Part shown: positions 21,385 through 30,212 of the stretch, one piece after another
Numbering within the stretch: position 1 is the first letter of the stretch
Layout of the letters: every line of letters starts with the position of its first letter
Origin: Microlunatus flavus
GTDB lineage: Bacteria; Actinomycetota; Actinomycetes; Propionibacteriales; Propionibacteriaceae
Direction of reading: 5' to 3'
Length of the DNA stretch: 64,000 nt
Assembly (NCBI RefSeq): GCF_900110855.1
Contig: NZ_FOFA01000007.1
Span: 62,001 to 126,000 of the forward strand
Program-made: the position numbers and the translations under genes
The notes under the pieces: model-generated
Databases searched by the model: none
Seen by the model: the letters and a program-made list of their open reading frames with translations, nothing else
What the model was told of the DNA's origin: nothing

Positions 21385-21900
21385 GTGAGCTCCCTGGCCG
21401 TGACCGTCGTCGGGCACGACCGCCCCGGCATCATCGCGGCGGCGGCCGACGCCCTTGCCGGCTGCGGGATGAACCTCGAGGACTCCTCGATGACCCTCCT
21501 GCGCGGGCACTTCGCCATGACGCTCGTCTGCGCGGGCGACGCGACGGTGGACGAGGTCCGCGCCGCGCTCGCCCCGCTCGCCTCCTCCGGCCTCGACGTC
21601 GCCGTCCGGGCCGTCGCCCCCGACCCGGACGTCCCCTCGACGACCGCGAACCACCTCGTCACGGTCTACGGGGCCGACCGCCTCGGCATCGTCGCGCGCC
21701 TGGTCGGCGTGGTCGCCGAGGCCGGCGCGAACGTGACGGACCTGACGACGCGGCTGTCCGGCGACCTGTACGTGCTGCTCGCCGAGGTCGCCCTGCCCGA
21801 CGAGACGGACGCGGACGCCCTGCGCGACCGGCTGGCGGCCGTGGGGAACGACCTCGGCGTCGAGGTGACCCTGCGTCCGCTGGAGAACGACGAGCTGTGA
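21385..21900 (+). CDS. Double ACT-domain protein (GcvR-like)
   Basis: 171 residues with two ACT domains, about 4-78 (LAVTVVGHDRPGIIAAAADA) and 92-166 (LVTVYGADRLGIVARLVGVV). Each has the Gly-x-Ile turn that binds small ligands, usually amino acids. The arrangement matches glycine-cleavage-repressor-like regulators, but no gcv gene is near. GTG start; its last four bases overlap the peptide deformylase start, so the two are translationally coupled. Confidence 0.88.
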   Translation: MSSLAVTVVGHDRPGIIAAAADALAGCGMNLEDSSMTLLRGHFAMTLVCAGDATVDEVRAALAPLASSGLDVAVRAVAPDPDVPSTTANHLVTVYGADRLGIVARLVGVVAEAGANVTDLTTRLSGDLYVLLAEVALPDETDADALRDRLAAVGNDLGVEVTLRPLENDEL

Positions 21901-22454
21901 GCTTCGAGCTGTCCACCCTGCCGACGGGCCGGGTGCGCGAGGTGGTGCGCGCGCCCGCGCACGTGCTCGCCACCCCGGGTCCGGACGTCGACCCGACCGA
22001 CCCCGAGGTCCTGCAGCTCTGCGCCGACCTCGTCGCCACGATGCGGGTCTCGCCCGGCTGCGTCGGCCTGGCCGCCCCGCAGGTCGGCGTCTCGGCCCAG
22101 GCCTTCTGCGTCGACGTCACCGACCACCCCAAGACGCGCACCGCCCACGGGCTGGTCGTGCTCGTCAACGCGCGGGTCGTCGAGTCGAGCCGCAACGAAC
22201 GGGCGCGTGAGGGCTGCATGTCCGTCCCCGACCTGACCGGCGACGTCAAGCGCGCTTCGCGGGTGACCGTACGGGGCCTGCTGCCGGGCAGCGGCGCGGA
22301 GACCGAGGTCGTCACCGACGCCTTCGAGGCCCGCGCGCTGCAGCACGAGATCGACCACTGCGCCGGGCTGCTGTTCCTCGACCGGGTCGCGGGCGCGCAC
22401 GCCCTGCACGCCCGGCAGGTCTACCTCGACGCCCCCGCCGACCCCTCCGCCTGA
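21897..22454 (+). CDS. def: Peptide deformylase
   Basis: 185 residues. Removes the formyl group from nascent proteins. Motif 1 is GLAAPQVG; motif 2 reads REGCMSVP, with Met where EGCLS is usual, and keeps the metal-binding Cys; motif 3 is QHEIDHCAG (HExxH). All metal ligands are present. Coupled to the ACT gene by the GTGA overlap, an association found in other actinobacteria. It is followed by repeat C copy 1. Confidence 0.94.
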   Translation: MSFELSTLPTGRVREVVRAPAHVLATPGPDVDPTDPEVLQLCADLVATMRVSPGCVGLAAPQVGVSAQAFCVDVTDHPKTRTAHGLVVLVNARVVESSRNERAREGCMSVPDLTGDVKRASRVTVRGLLPGSGAETEVVTDAFEARALQHEIDHCAGLLFLDRVAGAHALHARQVYLDAPADPSA

Positions 22455-22459
22455 GCCCC

Positions 22460-22530
22460 GACCCCCGCGAAACGCTGAACGACGACAGCGTTCCGGGCTC
22501 CCGGGCCGTCGTCCCTCAGCGGTTCGCAGA
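22460..22530. repeat. Family C inverted repeat, copy 1
   Basis: GCGAAACGCTGAACGACGAC (22467-22486) pairs, with few mismatches, with 22508-22527 (GTCGTCCCTCAGCGGTTCGC). The loop is about 21 nt. The stem top CGAAACGCTGA recurs in copies 2 and 3. It is the first thing after the def stop and may act as a terminator. Confidence 0.72.
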
Positions 22531-22598
22531 GGTGCCGGCGAACGTGCTCGTCTCACGGACGACCCACGGGCGTGACGTCGCCTCCGCACACTGGAGGG

Positions 22599-24257
22599 GT
22601 GCGTACGCGTCGGCTCGGCAGCGTGCTCGCGCGGCACGCCGCGCGGGTGCGCTCGCGACGCACGCTCCTCACCAGCCTCGCCCGTGCGGTCGCGGTCACG
22701 CTCGTCGCCGCCGTCCTCTCCCTGCCGCTCGCCGCGGCCTGGGGCGTCGGGCACGCGCGGGTCAGCGACTACCTCGGGCCCAACCGGGTCGACCTCGCCG
22801 CCGACTACAGCGGGGAGATCGAGATCGACCTGGGACCGCTCGGGCGGGCCTACCTGACCAGCCCCTACGCGCCCGTCGGCGTCCGCGCGACCGTCGGCGG
22901 GGTCGGGGAGTCGGGCTCGACGCTCGGGTCGCTGTTCTCGCAGGAGACGCTGTCCGCCTACACCGCGCTCTACACCGACCCGGAGGAGGCGGTCCGCGGC
23001 CTCGTGGAGCGGCTGGAGCGCGACGCGCTGCAGCGGACCGCGGTGGCGGAGGCGGTGCTGCTCGTCGGGTTCGCCGTGTGGCGGCTGCGCTCGGGCCTGC
23101 TCGCGCCCTGGGTGGTGCGTCGCGTCACCCGGCGCCGCACCCTCGCCGTCTACGTCACGGTCGTGGCCGTGCTGGTCGGCGGCGTCCTGGTGCCGACCCG
23201 GCCCGACGGCCCGCGCATCCCCGTGAACCTGCCCCTGCCGGACCGCACCCCGACCATCAGCGTCGACAGCGCCCTGCTCGCCGACCTGCTGGGCCGCACG
23301 GTCTCCGGGATCCGCATCCTCAGCGCTCGCCAGCAGGCGGCCGTCGGCGAGTGGGAGGACACCGCCACGCGGTCGCTCGCGGCGCAGCTCGACGAGCTGC
23401 CACGCCCACGCAGCGGCGAGACGATGGCGTACGGCTTCAGCGACCTGCACTGCAACCAGGCCACCACCGAGCTCATGAGCCGCCTCGTCGCGGTCACGAA
23501 CCCGAGCGTGGTCCTCGACTCCGGCGACGACACGGTCAACGGGACCGCGGCCGAGCGGGGCTGCATCCGCCGTGAGCTCGGCATCGCCGGCGGCCGCCCG
23601 TTCGTCGTGGCGACGGGCAACCACGACTCGGACGTGACCGAGGCCCAGCTCCGCGCGGCCGGCGCCGAGGTGCTGGACGGCGCGGCCGTGCGGGTCGGGG
23701 GCCTGGAGGTGCTCGGGGACGACGACCCCGAGCGGCAGGTGCCGTTCAGCGTCGAGCGCACGCTCGACCGGCCCGAGGACGAGGCCCAGCTCGGCCAGCG
23801 GATGCTCCAGGTCGCGCGACCGCGGCCGGTGGACGCGATCCTCGTGCACCAGCCGACGGCGGCGGCGCCGCTGATGGAGGCGCCCGACCCGCCAGCCCGG
23901 CTCGTGCTGTGGGGGCACATGCACGCGCAGGTCGGGCCGACCGTGGTGACCCACGCCGACGGTTCCTGGACCGTCGGCATGCAGCAGGGCACCTCCGGCG
24001 GGGTGAAGCAGCCGACGCTGGCCTCGTTCAGCACGCCCTTCAGCCCGCCGCTGGTCCGCGCCGACTCCTACTTCTACTTCCGCGACGCGGCGACCGGGCT
24101 CGTCACCGGCGTGCAGCCGGTCCATCTGCAGCCCGACGGGCGCGTGGTCATCGACCGCCGCACCGACACCGGCGACCTGGCCGCGCTCCCGGACGAGACC
24201 CGCCGACGGCTCAGCGGCGCCAGCCCCTCGCCGACCCCGGACGAGAGCCGGCGCTGA
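22599..24257 (+). CDS. Membrane-anchored metallophosphoesterase
   Basis: 552 residues. Two hydrophobic segments (about 20-45 and 150-210) precede a calcineurin-like phosphoesterase domain in the C-terminal half. The metal motifs are FSDLHCN (D-x-H), DSGDD, TGNHD and WGHMHAQ, so catalysis is plausible; the catalytic domain should face outside or inside depending on topology, which I cannot settle. The C-terminus is Ser/Pro-rich. A -10-like CACACT lies six bases before GTG 22599, favouring it over GTG 22572 (nine residues longer). Substrate unknown. Confidence 0.86.
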   Translation: MRTRRLGSVLARHAARVRSRRTLLTSLARAVAVTLVAAVLSLPLAAAWGVGHARVSDYLGPNRVDLAADYSGEIEIDLGPLGRAYLTSPYAPVGVRATVGGVGESGSTLGSLFSQETLSAYTALYTDPEEAVRGLVERLERDALQRTAVAEAVLLVGFAVWRLRSGLLAPWVVRRVTRRRTLAVYVTVVAVLVGGVLVPTRPDGPRIPVNLPLPDRTPTISVDSALLADLLGRTVSGIRILSARQQAAVGEWEDTATRSLAAQLDELPRPRSGETMAYGFSDLHCNQATTELMSRLVAVTNPSVVLDSGDDTVNGTAAERGCIRRELGIAGGRPFVVATGNHDSDVTEAQLRAAGAEVLDGAAVRVGGLEVLGDDDPERQVPFSVERTLDRPEDEAQLGQRMLQVARPRPVDAILVHQPTAAAPLMEAPDPPARLVLWGHMHAQVGPTVVTHADGSWTVGMQQGTSGGVKQPTLASFSTPFSPPLVRADSYFYFRDAATGLVTGVQPVHLQPDGRVVIDRRTDTGDLAALPDETRRRLSGASPSPTPDESRR

Positions 24258-24312
24258 CGCGCGCCGGGCCCGTGCGGCACTAGGCTCGCGCGCAGCCCGG
24301 CGTCCGCGCCGA

Positions 24313-24385
24313 GCCCCCGTGGCCCAACGGCAGAGGCAGGCGGCTTAAACCCGCTGCGGTGCGGGTTCGAATCCCGCCGGGGGCA
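24313..24385 (+). tRNA. Class I tRNA with anticodon TAA (Leu?)
   Basis: A complete 73-nt cloverleaf. Acceptor GCCCCCG/CGGGGGC, discriminator A, D arm GCC..GGC with GG in the loop, anticodon stem GGCGG/CCGCT enclosing CTTAAAC (anticodon TAA at 24346-24348), five-base variable loop, T arm GCGGG/CCCGC with TTCGAAT. CCA is not encoded. A TAA anticodon reads UUA (Leu), but bacterial tRNA-Leu normally has a long class II variable arm, which is absent here. It may be charged with another amino acid, be a specialised tRNA, or be non-functional. Confidence 0.8.
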
Positions 24386-24406
24386 CGCGTGCCGCAGGTC
24401 CGCGGC

Positions 24407-25438
24407 TCAGGGCGCCGGGGGTCGGCAGCGGAGCAGCAGCAGGTCGCCCACCACCTCGACCGGCCCGTGACCGTGGGTCGTCAGCAGGACCGACCCCCGC
24501 CGCACCGCCAAGGCGTCGTGCGGCCGCTCCACCCGGCCCTCGCCCTCGACGACCACCACCACGGCGTACGCGGCGTCGAGGACGGCACGGCCGCGCACCG
24601 CCGTCTGCTCGAGGCGGAAGTAGGGGTCGGCGACCTGCGGCAGCGCGCCGAACCCCTCCGACGGGTGCTGCACGAGACCCGCCAGCGCGTCCTCCGACAG
24701 GCTCCCGAGGTCCAGGGCGCCCAAGGCCGTCGCCAGGTCGAGCCCGAGGAGCGCGGCCTGCTCGTCCAGCCCCGGGAAGGCCCGGTGCTCGAGGACCAGC
24801 GACAGGTCGGTCGGCTGCTGCAGCTCGAGCAGGGTGATCCCGGCGCCGACCGCGTGCGGCTGGCCGGCGGGGACCAGCAGCGTGTCGCCGGCCGCGAGCG
24901 GCACCCGGTGCATCGCCGCCAGCATGGCCTCGGCGTCCTGCCGCTCGAACCAGCCGGTGACCTCCTCGACCGGCACCGGGCGCCGGAACCCGACGTACGC
25001 GTGGCCGTCCGGCGGGGCGTCGACGACGACCCACGCCTCGGTCTTGCCGAGGTCGCTGCCGAGCCGGGCCCGGGCGAAGGCGTCGTCGGGGTGGTAGTGC
25101 ACGAACAGCCGCTGCTCGGGGTTGATGAGCTTGACGAGCAGCCGGGGGTCGGCGCCGAAGCGCTCGACGTGCGCCGCCCCCAGGAAGCCCACGGGGTCGT
25201 CGAGGACGGCCTGCCGCAGCGTCGGCCCGCCGGGCAGCCGGGTCAGACCGACCTCCGGGTCCCCGTGCAGGGTGGTCGTCGAGGCCAGGAAGTCCTCCGG
25301 CACCCGGTCGTCGGTCCCGGCCGGGGCGCCGCGGAAGTGCGCGATCCCGGCTCCGCCCCGGTAGGGGCGCCCGCCCGGCTGGTTCGGGGCGAGCAGCCGG
25401 GGGGCGAGCCGCTCGGCGTCGAGGCCCGTCGTCGTCAT
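24407..25438 (-). CDS. manA: Mannose-6-phosphate isomerase, class I
   Basis: 343 residues. Interconverts mannose 6-phosphate and fructose 6-phosphate. Cupin metal-site motifs include LVKLINPEQRLFVHYHPDDA and GKTEAWVV; a His-Ala-Val-Gly motif (AGQPHAVGAGITLLELQQPTD) follows, with a C-terminal beta-barrel. The ATG overlaps the stop of the glycoside-hydrolase-like gene (ATGA), so the two form an operon. That links the locus to mannose or a mannose-containing glycan, or to a sugar entering through fructose 6-phosphate. Confidence 0.9.
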   Translation of the reverse strand: MTTTGLDAERLAPRLLAPNQPGGRPYRGGAGIAHFRGAPAGTDDRVPEDFLASTTTLHGDPEVGLTRLPGGPTLRQAVLDDPVGFLGAAHVERFGADPRLLVKLINPEQRLFVHYHPDDAFARARLGSDLGKTEAWVVVDAPPDGHAYVGFRRPVPVEEVTGWFERQDAEAMLAAMHRVPLAAGDTLLVPAGQPHAVGAGITLLELQQPTDLSLVLEHRAFPGLDEQAALLGLDLATALGALDLGSLSEDALAGLVQHPSEGFGALPQVADPYFRLEQTAVRGRAVLDAAYAVVVVVEGEGRVERPHDALAVRRGSVLLTTHGHGPVEVVGDLLLLRCRPPAP

Positions 25439-27525
25439 GCGCCGGCTGCGCTGAGGTGCACGACCGCGTACAGGTCGAGCTCGGGCACGACCACGCGGAC
25501 GCCGTCCGCCCCGGTGGTCAGCGCGAGCTCCTCGGGCGCGTGGCCCGGGCGGTGCAGCGTCGCCCGGGCGGCGGCGAAGCCGTGGGTGAGCTCGACGTCG
25601 TGGCGGACCCGGGTGGTGTCGGACTCCGCGTCGTAGTCGTAGTTGAGCAGGTGGATGGCCTGGTCGCCGCCGTCGAGGGCGTGGACGCAGGCGGTCGTGG
25701 TGCCGCCGAGGTCCCCGGCGAGCTCGTCGCCGACCTGGGCGCGGACGTCGGGCACCGCGCTGGTCCGCACGACCTGCGCGTGACCGAGGAGGCGGTCGGC
25801 GTCGGGCAGGTCGGTGCCGTAGGCGCCGTGCACGACCACCCGTCCGCCCGCGTCGGCGTACGCGCAGAGGACGGCGTGCTGCTCGGGGCTGACGCGCCAG
25901 GCGTCGGGCACCACGACGGTGGCGTAGCGCTGGAGGCCCTCGAGCGTCAGGTCGTTCTCGCGGTAGCGCGGGTCGGCCAGCACGACCACGTCGAACAGAC
26001 CGCCGTTGCGGCTCAGGTGCTCGATGACCGGCCAGTAGGAGGGTGCGGGCCCCGTCGACTCGGGCCGCTCGTACCAGGCGCCCTCGTCGAAGAACTGGTC
26101 GCCGTCGACCGCGCTGCGCTGGAGGCTCGCGACGGGGCACAGGACGGCGGTGCGGTGGGAGGTCTGGTTGCTGGTCAGGGCGTCGACCGACGCCAGGAAC
26201 TCGCCGATCTCGACGCACAGCCGGCGCGGGGCCCAGAACGAGTCCTTGGTGACGCTGCCCAGCCAGGAGCCGTAGGGCAGCGACATGTTGCCGCCCATCG
26301 CGGCGGCCTCGTAGATGGTCATGCGGAAGAGGTCGTGGCCCTGCCCGAGCTTCAGCCGCTCCGAGAGCTCCTCGGTGACGCCGCCGTACGGGTTCTCGAC
26401 GGCCACCAGGGGGCGGCCGCGGGCGATGGAGACGGCGTGCCGGAACCACCACGGCTGCTGGTAGCGGGTCTCGCGCATCTCCGTCACGCAGACGTCGACC
26501 TCGCCGACCATCGCGTCGTAGATCGGGGCGCAGTCGTAGAAGTTGCCGGCCAGCCGCACGGTGCGCCCGGTCTCCTCGGCGTACTCGCGGACGTAGCGGG
26601 CCACCTCGGCGAACGTCTCCACCGTCACGTCCATGAGGAACTGGATGTAGTGGTCCGCGAGCGGGAGCGACTGCGGGGCGGCGCCGGCGCGGTAGCCCTG
26701 GTCGAGCAGCCAGGTGCGGTAGTCGAAGGTCGTGAGGTCGACGCCGTCGAGCTCGGCGGGGGCTGCGTCGAGGGCCTGCAGGTGGCGGCGGAACCCCTTC
26801 ATGCAGTCCTTGCAGAAGCAGCCCCCGTAGCGCATGGACAGCAGCGGCAGGTCGCTCTCGTCGAGCTGGATGCCGGGCGCGCCGGCGTCGATCTGGACGC
26901 GGATGATCGCCTTCAGGTACTCCCGCCAGACCGGGTTGACGCGGTCGGCGAGGTAGCACTGCTGCCCGATGCCGGGCACCTCCACCCAGTGGGCGTGCAG
27001 CGGGTTGCCCTCGAGGTCGCGGCTGGCGATCTCCGACCACAGGTCGGTGACCTGCTCGCCGTCGCTGTTGGTCAGCCCGTCGGGGAAGTAGTGCCGGAAC
27101 GGCTTCCAGCTGGCCGGACCCGTGTCGGAGGAGAACTCGCGCAGCCCGACCGTGCGGCCCTCGGCGTCGCCCAGCAGCTGGTTCTGCTCGAGGACCTCCC
27201 CGTCCGCGCCGTAGCGCGCCGGGAACTCCCAGGCCTGCGCCTCGAAGACGATCGCGAACAGGTCGATGCCGCGCTCCTTCGCGGCGGCGATGAACTCGGC
27301 GTCGGTCACGAAGCCGTGCTGGCGGAACCGCGCGGGGACGGGCCCGTAGGCCTCCTCCTCGAGGTACGGGAGGCTGATCGTCCCGCCGCCGAGCCCGGCC
27401 CAGACGAGCATCGTGCCGCGCATGTCGGCGAGGTCGTCGAGCATCGCCAGCCGCCTCGGCGGCATGCTCGGGTGGTAGCAGTGCTCGTTCGGGAACCATC
27501 CGTCGAAGTAGATGCCGCGTTCCAT
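25435..27525 (-). CDS. Unassigned glycoside-hydrolase-like protein
   Basis: 696 residues, no signal peptide, so cytosolic. The N-terminal half looks like a (beta/alpha)8 barrel: DGWFPNEHCY near 8-17, GIQLDESDLPLL (Asp-222, Glu-223) and DVCVTEMRETR (Glu-349) at barrel strand ends, and VAVENPYGG (Glu-377). CFCKDC (Cys 236, 238, 241) resembles the Cys clusters of GH42-like and related enzymes and may bind metal. Residues about 430-600 look like a beta-galactosidase-type trimerisation fold (VVVPDAWRVSPEQHAVLCAY), then a beta domain. The ATG follows AAAGGACCCC on the coding strand. Family and substrate unknown; probably cleaves an imported oligosaccharide. Confidence 0.7.
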   Translation of the reverse strand: MERGIYFDGWFPNEHCYHPSMPPRRLAMLDDLADMRGTMLVWAGLGGGTISLPYLEEEAYGPVPARFRQHGFVTDAEFIAAAKERGIDLFAIVFEAQAWEFPARYGADGEVLEQNQLLGDAEGRTVGLREFSSDTGPASWKPFRHYFPDGLTNSDGEQVTDLWSEIASRDLEGNPLHAHWVEVPGIGQQCYLADRVNPVWREYLKAIIRVQIDAGAPGIQLDESDLPLLSMRYGGCFCKDCMKGFRRHLQALDAAPAELDGVDLTTFDYRTWLLDQGYRAGAAPQSLPLADHYIQFLMDVTVETFAEVARYVREYAEETGRTVRLAGNFYDCAPIYDAMVGEVDVCVTEMRETRYQQPWWFRHAVSIARGRPLVAVENPYGGVTEELSERLKLGQGHDLFRMTIYEAAAMGGNMSLPYGSWLGSVTKDSFWAPRRLCVEIGEFLASVDALTSNQTSHRTAVLCPVASLQRSAVDGDQFFDEGAWYERPESTGPAPSYWPVIEHLSRNGGLFDVVVLADPRYRENDLTLEGLQRYATVVVPDAWRVSPEQHAVLCAYADAGGRVVVHGAYGTDLPDADRLLGHAQVVRTSAVPDVRAQVGDELAGDLGGTTTACVHALDGGDQAIHLLNYDYDAESDTTRVRHDVELTHGFAAARATLHRPGHAPEELALTTGADGVRVVVPELDLYAVVHLSAAGA

Positions 27526-27606
27526 GAGGGGTCCTTTGCGCGTCGGTGCAGGGGGATCGGGGGCGGTGCGGGCGTGCGGGTACGGGAGGTGCGGGGGGTG
27601 GGACGG

Positions 27607-28626
27607 TCAGCCGTAGAAGGCGGCGGTGCTGCGCCGCACCACCAGCTGCGGCGGCAGCAGCAGCTGCTGGGCCTCGGGCCGGGCGGTCAGGACGGTGCGG
27701 GCCGCCATCGCCCCGAGCTGGCGGGTGGGCTGGGCGACGACGGTCACGGGAGGGTCGACGAGCTTGGCCCACGACACGTCGTCGAACATGACCAGCGAGA
27801 TGTCGTCGGGCACGCTGAGCCCGCGGTCGCGGACCGCGGTGAGGGCCGCCTCGCCCAGCACGTTGTTGCCGACGAACAGCGCCGACGGCGGGTCGGGGGC
27901 GTCGAGCAGCCGCACCGCGCTCGCGTAGGCGGTCTCGCGGGTGAAGCGGGTGCGCACGACCAGGCGCTCGTCGACGCCCACGTCGACGTCGGCGTGCGCG
28001 CGGCGGTAGCCGGCCTCACGCATGGAGCCGCTGGTCAGCCGGTCGGGGCCGCCGAGGTAGCCGATCCGACGGTGGCCGAGGGCGAGCAGGTGCTCCGTCG
28101 CGCTGCGGGCGCCCGCCTGGTGGTCCACCGACAGGCATGCGGCCTCGATCCCGGGCACCGTGCGGTCGACGAACAGCACGCGGGTCCCGAGGTCCTGGGC
28201 GCTGCGCCACAGCTCGCGGTTCTCGCTCGTGGGGAAGGCGACGATGCCGCCGACCCGTTCCTGCAGGAGCAGGTCGACGTACTCGCGCTCGGTCGCGGGG
28301 TCCTCGCCCGTCGCGCAGAGGATCACGTGGTGGCCGATGGCGTTGGCCGCGCCGAGCAGGCCCTCGGCGAACTCGCCGTAGAACGGGTTGGAGATGTCGG
28401 TGACGAGGAGCCCGATGTTGCTCGCGGTGCTGAGCTTGAGCCCGCGCCCGAGCGCGCTGGGCCGGTAGTTCAGCCGGGCCGCCACCTCCTCGACCCGCTG
28501 CCGGGTCGAGGCCGCCACCTTGCCGTTGTTGGAGAACACGCGCGACACGGTGCCCAGGCCGACGTCGGCGGCCGCGGCCACGTCCTTCATCGTGGCGGGC
28601 CGCCGCGGGCGCTGCTCGTCTGGCAT
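27607..28626 (-). CDS. LacI-family transcriptional repressor
   Basis: 339 residues. The DNA-binding helix-turn-helix and hinge lie in TMKDVAAAADVGLGTVSRVF to LNYRPSALGRGL (about 12-65). A periplasmic-binding-protein-like sensor domain follows (IGLLVTDISNPFYGEFAEGL, DDVSWAKLVDPPVTVVAQP). Its promoter and that of the divergent ABC importer each carry the same 16-bp operator. The GH-like and manA genes start 81 bp downstream and are probably in the same transcript. The effector is likely the imported sugar or a derivative. Confidence 0.94.
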   Translation of the reverse strand: MPDEQRPRRPATMKDVAAAADVGLGTVSRVFSNNGKVAASTRQRVEEVAARLNYRPSALGRGLKLSTASNIGLLVTDISNPFYGEFAEGLLGAANAIGHHVILCATGEDPATEREYVDLLLQERVGGIVAFPTSENRELWRSAQDLGTRVLFVDRTVPGIEAACLSVDHQAGARSATEHLLALGHRRIGYLGGPDRLTSGSMREAGYRRAHADVDVGVDERLVVRTRFTRETAYASAVRLLDAPDPPSALFVGNNVLGEAALTAVRDRGLSVPDDISLVMFDDVSWAKLVDPPVTVVAQPTRQLGAMAARTVLTARPEAQQLLLPPQLVVRRSTAAFYG

Positions 28627-28640
28627 GTCCTCGGCTCCTG

Positions 28641-28686
28641 GTGGTTACGTTTCCACGAACGTAGCGGCGCAGGTTGGCGCCGTCAA
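28641..28686 (-). promoter_or_regulatory. lacI promoter with LacI operator 1
   Basis: On the minus strand TTGACG and TACGTT are separated by exactly 17 bp (plus-strand 28681-28686 and 28658-28663). Immediately downstream, at the expected transcription start, lies GTGGTTACGTTTCCAC (28641-28656). This is the exact reverse complement of the operator in front of the importer gene, placed to block transcription of lacI itself. Confidence 0.8.
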
Positions 28687-28756
28687 GGTTCCTCGGCCGC
28701 GACCGAGATGCCCAAAAGCCGGTCTCTCGAGCGCGAAAGTTTCCCGAACTGACGTC

Positions 28757-28807
28757 TTGACAGGCCCGGAACCTCACGTCAAGGATGGCGAGTGGAAACG
28801 TAACCAC
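28757..28807 (+). promoter_or_regulatory. ABC-importer promoter with LacI operator 2
   Basis: A consensus -35 TTGACA (28757-28762) is followed 18 bp later by a weak -10 AAGGAT (28781-28786). The 16-bp near-palindrome GTGGAAACGTAACCAC (28792-28807) lies at the expected start site. Half sites GTGG(A/T)(A/T)ACGT(A/T)(A/T)CCAC are typical for LacI-family repressors with the central CG. Confidence 0.8.
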
Positions 28808-28883
28808 TTTCTGCGGCGCCGACCGAGCAGCCGCGGACGCCCGGTCCGGGTCACCCGACGGGCTCGATGGAGGAGACACAGCA

Positions 28884-30212
28884 ATGACGCGTGCGATGCG
28901 CACCCCGCTCTCACGACGGAGCTTCCTGGCGGCCGGCGGAGGCCTGGCGACGCTGGCCGCGACCGGTGCGCTGTCCGCCTGCGGGTCGGGCCGGAGCGCG
29001 GGCGGCAGCAGCGCCGGCGCGGCGATGACCATGTGGGGCATCACCGGCGACCAGCCGTTCATCGAGCCGACGGTGACCGAGTGGAACGCCGCGCACGCCG
29101 ACTCGGCGATCAGCGCGAACTACTTCGGCACCAACGACTACAAGGACAAGATCAGGACCGGCATCAGCTCGGCCCAGGCACCGACCCTCGTCTACACCTG
29201 GGGCGGCGGCACGATGCGGTCCTACGTCGACGCCGGGCTCGTCCAGGACCTGACCGGGCCGCTGAGCGGCAAGTCCGGCTTCCTCGACAAGGTGCTCCCG
29301 TCGGTCCTCGACGCGGGCAAGGTCGACGGCAAGACGTACGCCGTCCCGCTCTCGGCCTCGGCGCCGGTGCTCTTCTACTACAACCACGACGTGCTCACGA
29401 AGGTCGGCATCGAGCAGCCGAAGACCTGGGACGACCTGATGTCGGCGGTGCCGAAGATCAAGTCGGCCGGCTTCGCGCCGATCTCCCTCGGCGGTGGCAG
29501 CAAGTGGCCGTACCTGATGTGGATCGAGTACCTGGTGGACCGCATCGGGGGGCCCGACGTGTTCAAGCGGGTGCTCGACAACACCGAGGGCGCCTGGTCC
29601 GACCCGGCGGTGCTGCAGGCCTGCCAGCAGATCCAGGACCTCATCTCGGCCGGCGGCTTCGCGGACGGCTACGCCTCGGTGAGCGCCGACACCAACGCCG
29701 ACCTGGCGCTGATGGCGACGGGCCGGGCGGCCATGCTCCTGCAGGGGGCGTGGGCCTTCGACAGCATCGACGGCATCGCCAAGAACTTCGTCTCCGACGG
29801 CAAGCTCGCGTACGGCGCCTTCCCCGCGGTCAGCGGCGGCAAGGGCGACCCGATGAACATCGCCGGCAACCCGTCGCAGTTCTGGGCGGTCTCGTCCAAG
29901 GCCAACCCGCAGCAGACCTCGGCCGCGATCGACTACTTCTCGAGCACGCTGTGGACCGACCCGTACACCAAGCGGCTCGCCGACAGCGGCAACATCCCGC
30001 CGGTCAAGGACGCCTCCGCGCTCCTGCCGAAGGGCTTCCCGCAGGGCGTCTACGAGATGATCCAGAAGGCCCCGAGCTTCCAGATGTCGTGGGACCTCGC
30101 GCTCTCGCCCGCCGCCTCGGCCGCCTTCTGGACGCAGCTCGACCTGCTCTTCAACAAGTCGAGCACGCCGCAGAAGTTCGCCGACGCCATGAACAAGACG
30201 ATCGGCAAGTGA
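28884..30212 (+). CDS. ABC sugar importer, extracellular binding protein
   Basis: 442 residues. Tat-type signal (LSRRSFLAAGGG) and lipobox LSAC with Cys-33, so a lipoprotein exported folded. A type-1 solute-binding fold of the CUT1/oligosaccharide class follows (AAMTMWGITGDQPF, FYYNHDVLTKVGIEQPKTWDDL, AGNPSQFWAVSSKANPQQT). ATG 28884 has GGAGGAG upstream. First gene of the importer operon, 4 nt overlap with the permease gene. The sugar is unknown. Confidence 0.93.
   Translation: MTRAMRTPLSRRSFLAAGGGLATLAATGALSACGSGRSAGGSSAGAAMTMWGITGDQPFIEPTVTEWNAAHADSAISANYFGTNDYKDKIRTGISSAQAPTLVYTWGGGTMRSYVDAGLVQDLTGPLSGKSGFLDKVLPSVLDAGKVDGKTYAVPLSASAPVLFYYNHDVLTKVGIEQPKTWDDLMSAVPKIKSAGFAPISLGGGSKWPYLMWIEYLVDRIGGPDVFKRVLDNTEGAWSDPAVLQACQQIQDLISAGGFADGYASVSADTNADLALMATGRAAMLLQGAWAFDSIDGIAKNFVSDGKLAYGAFPAVSGGKGDPMNIAGNPSQFWAVSSKANPQQTSAAIDYFSSTLWTDPYTKRLADSGNIPPVKDASALLPKGFPQGVYEMIQKAPSFQMSWDLALSPAASAAFWTQLDLLFNKSSTPQKFADAMNKTIGK

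Noticed and set aside
25456-28752. A 1098-residue plus-strand frame through the GH-like and LacI genes
   Set aside because: Antisense to two genes with clear families and start signals; composition is the typical shadow of GC-rich coding DNA.
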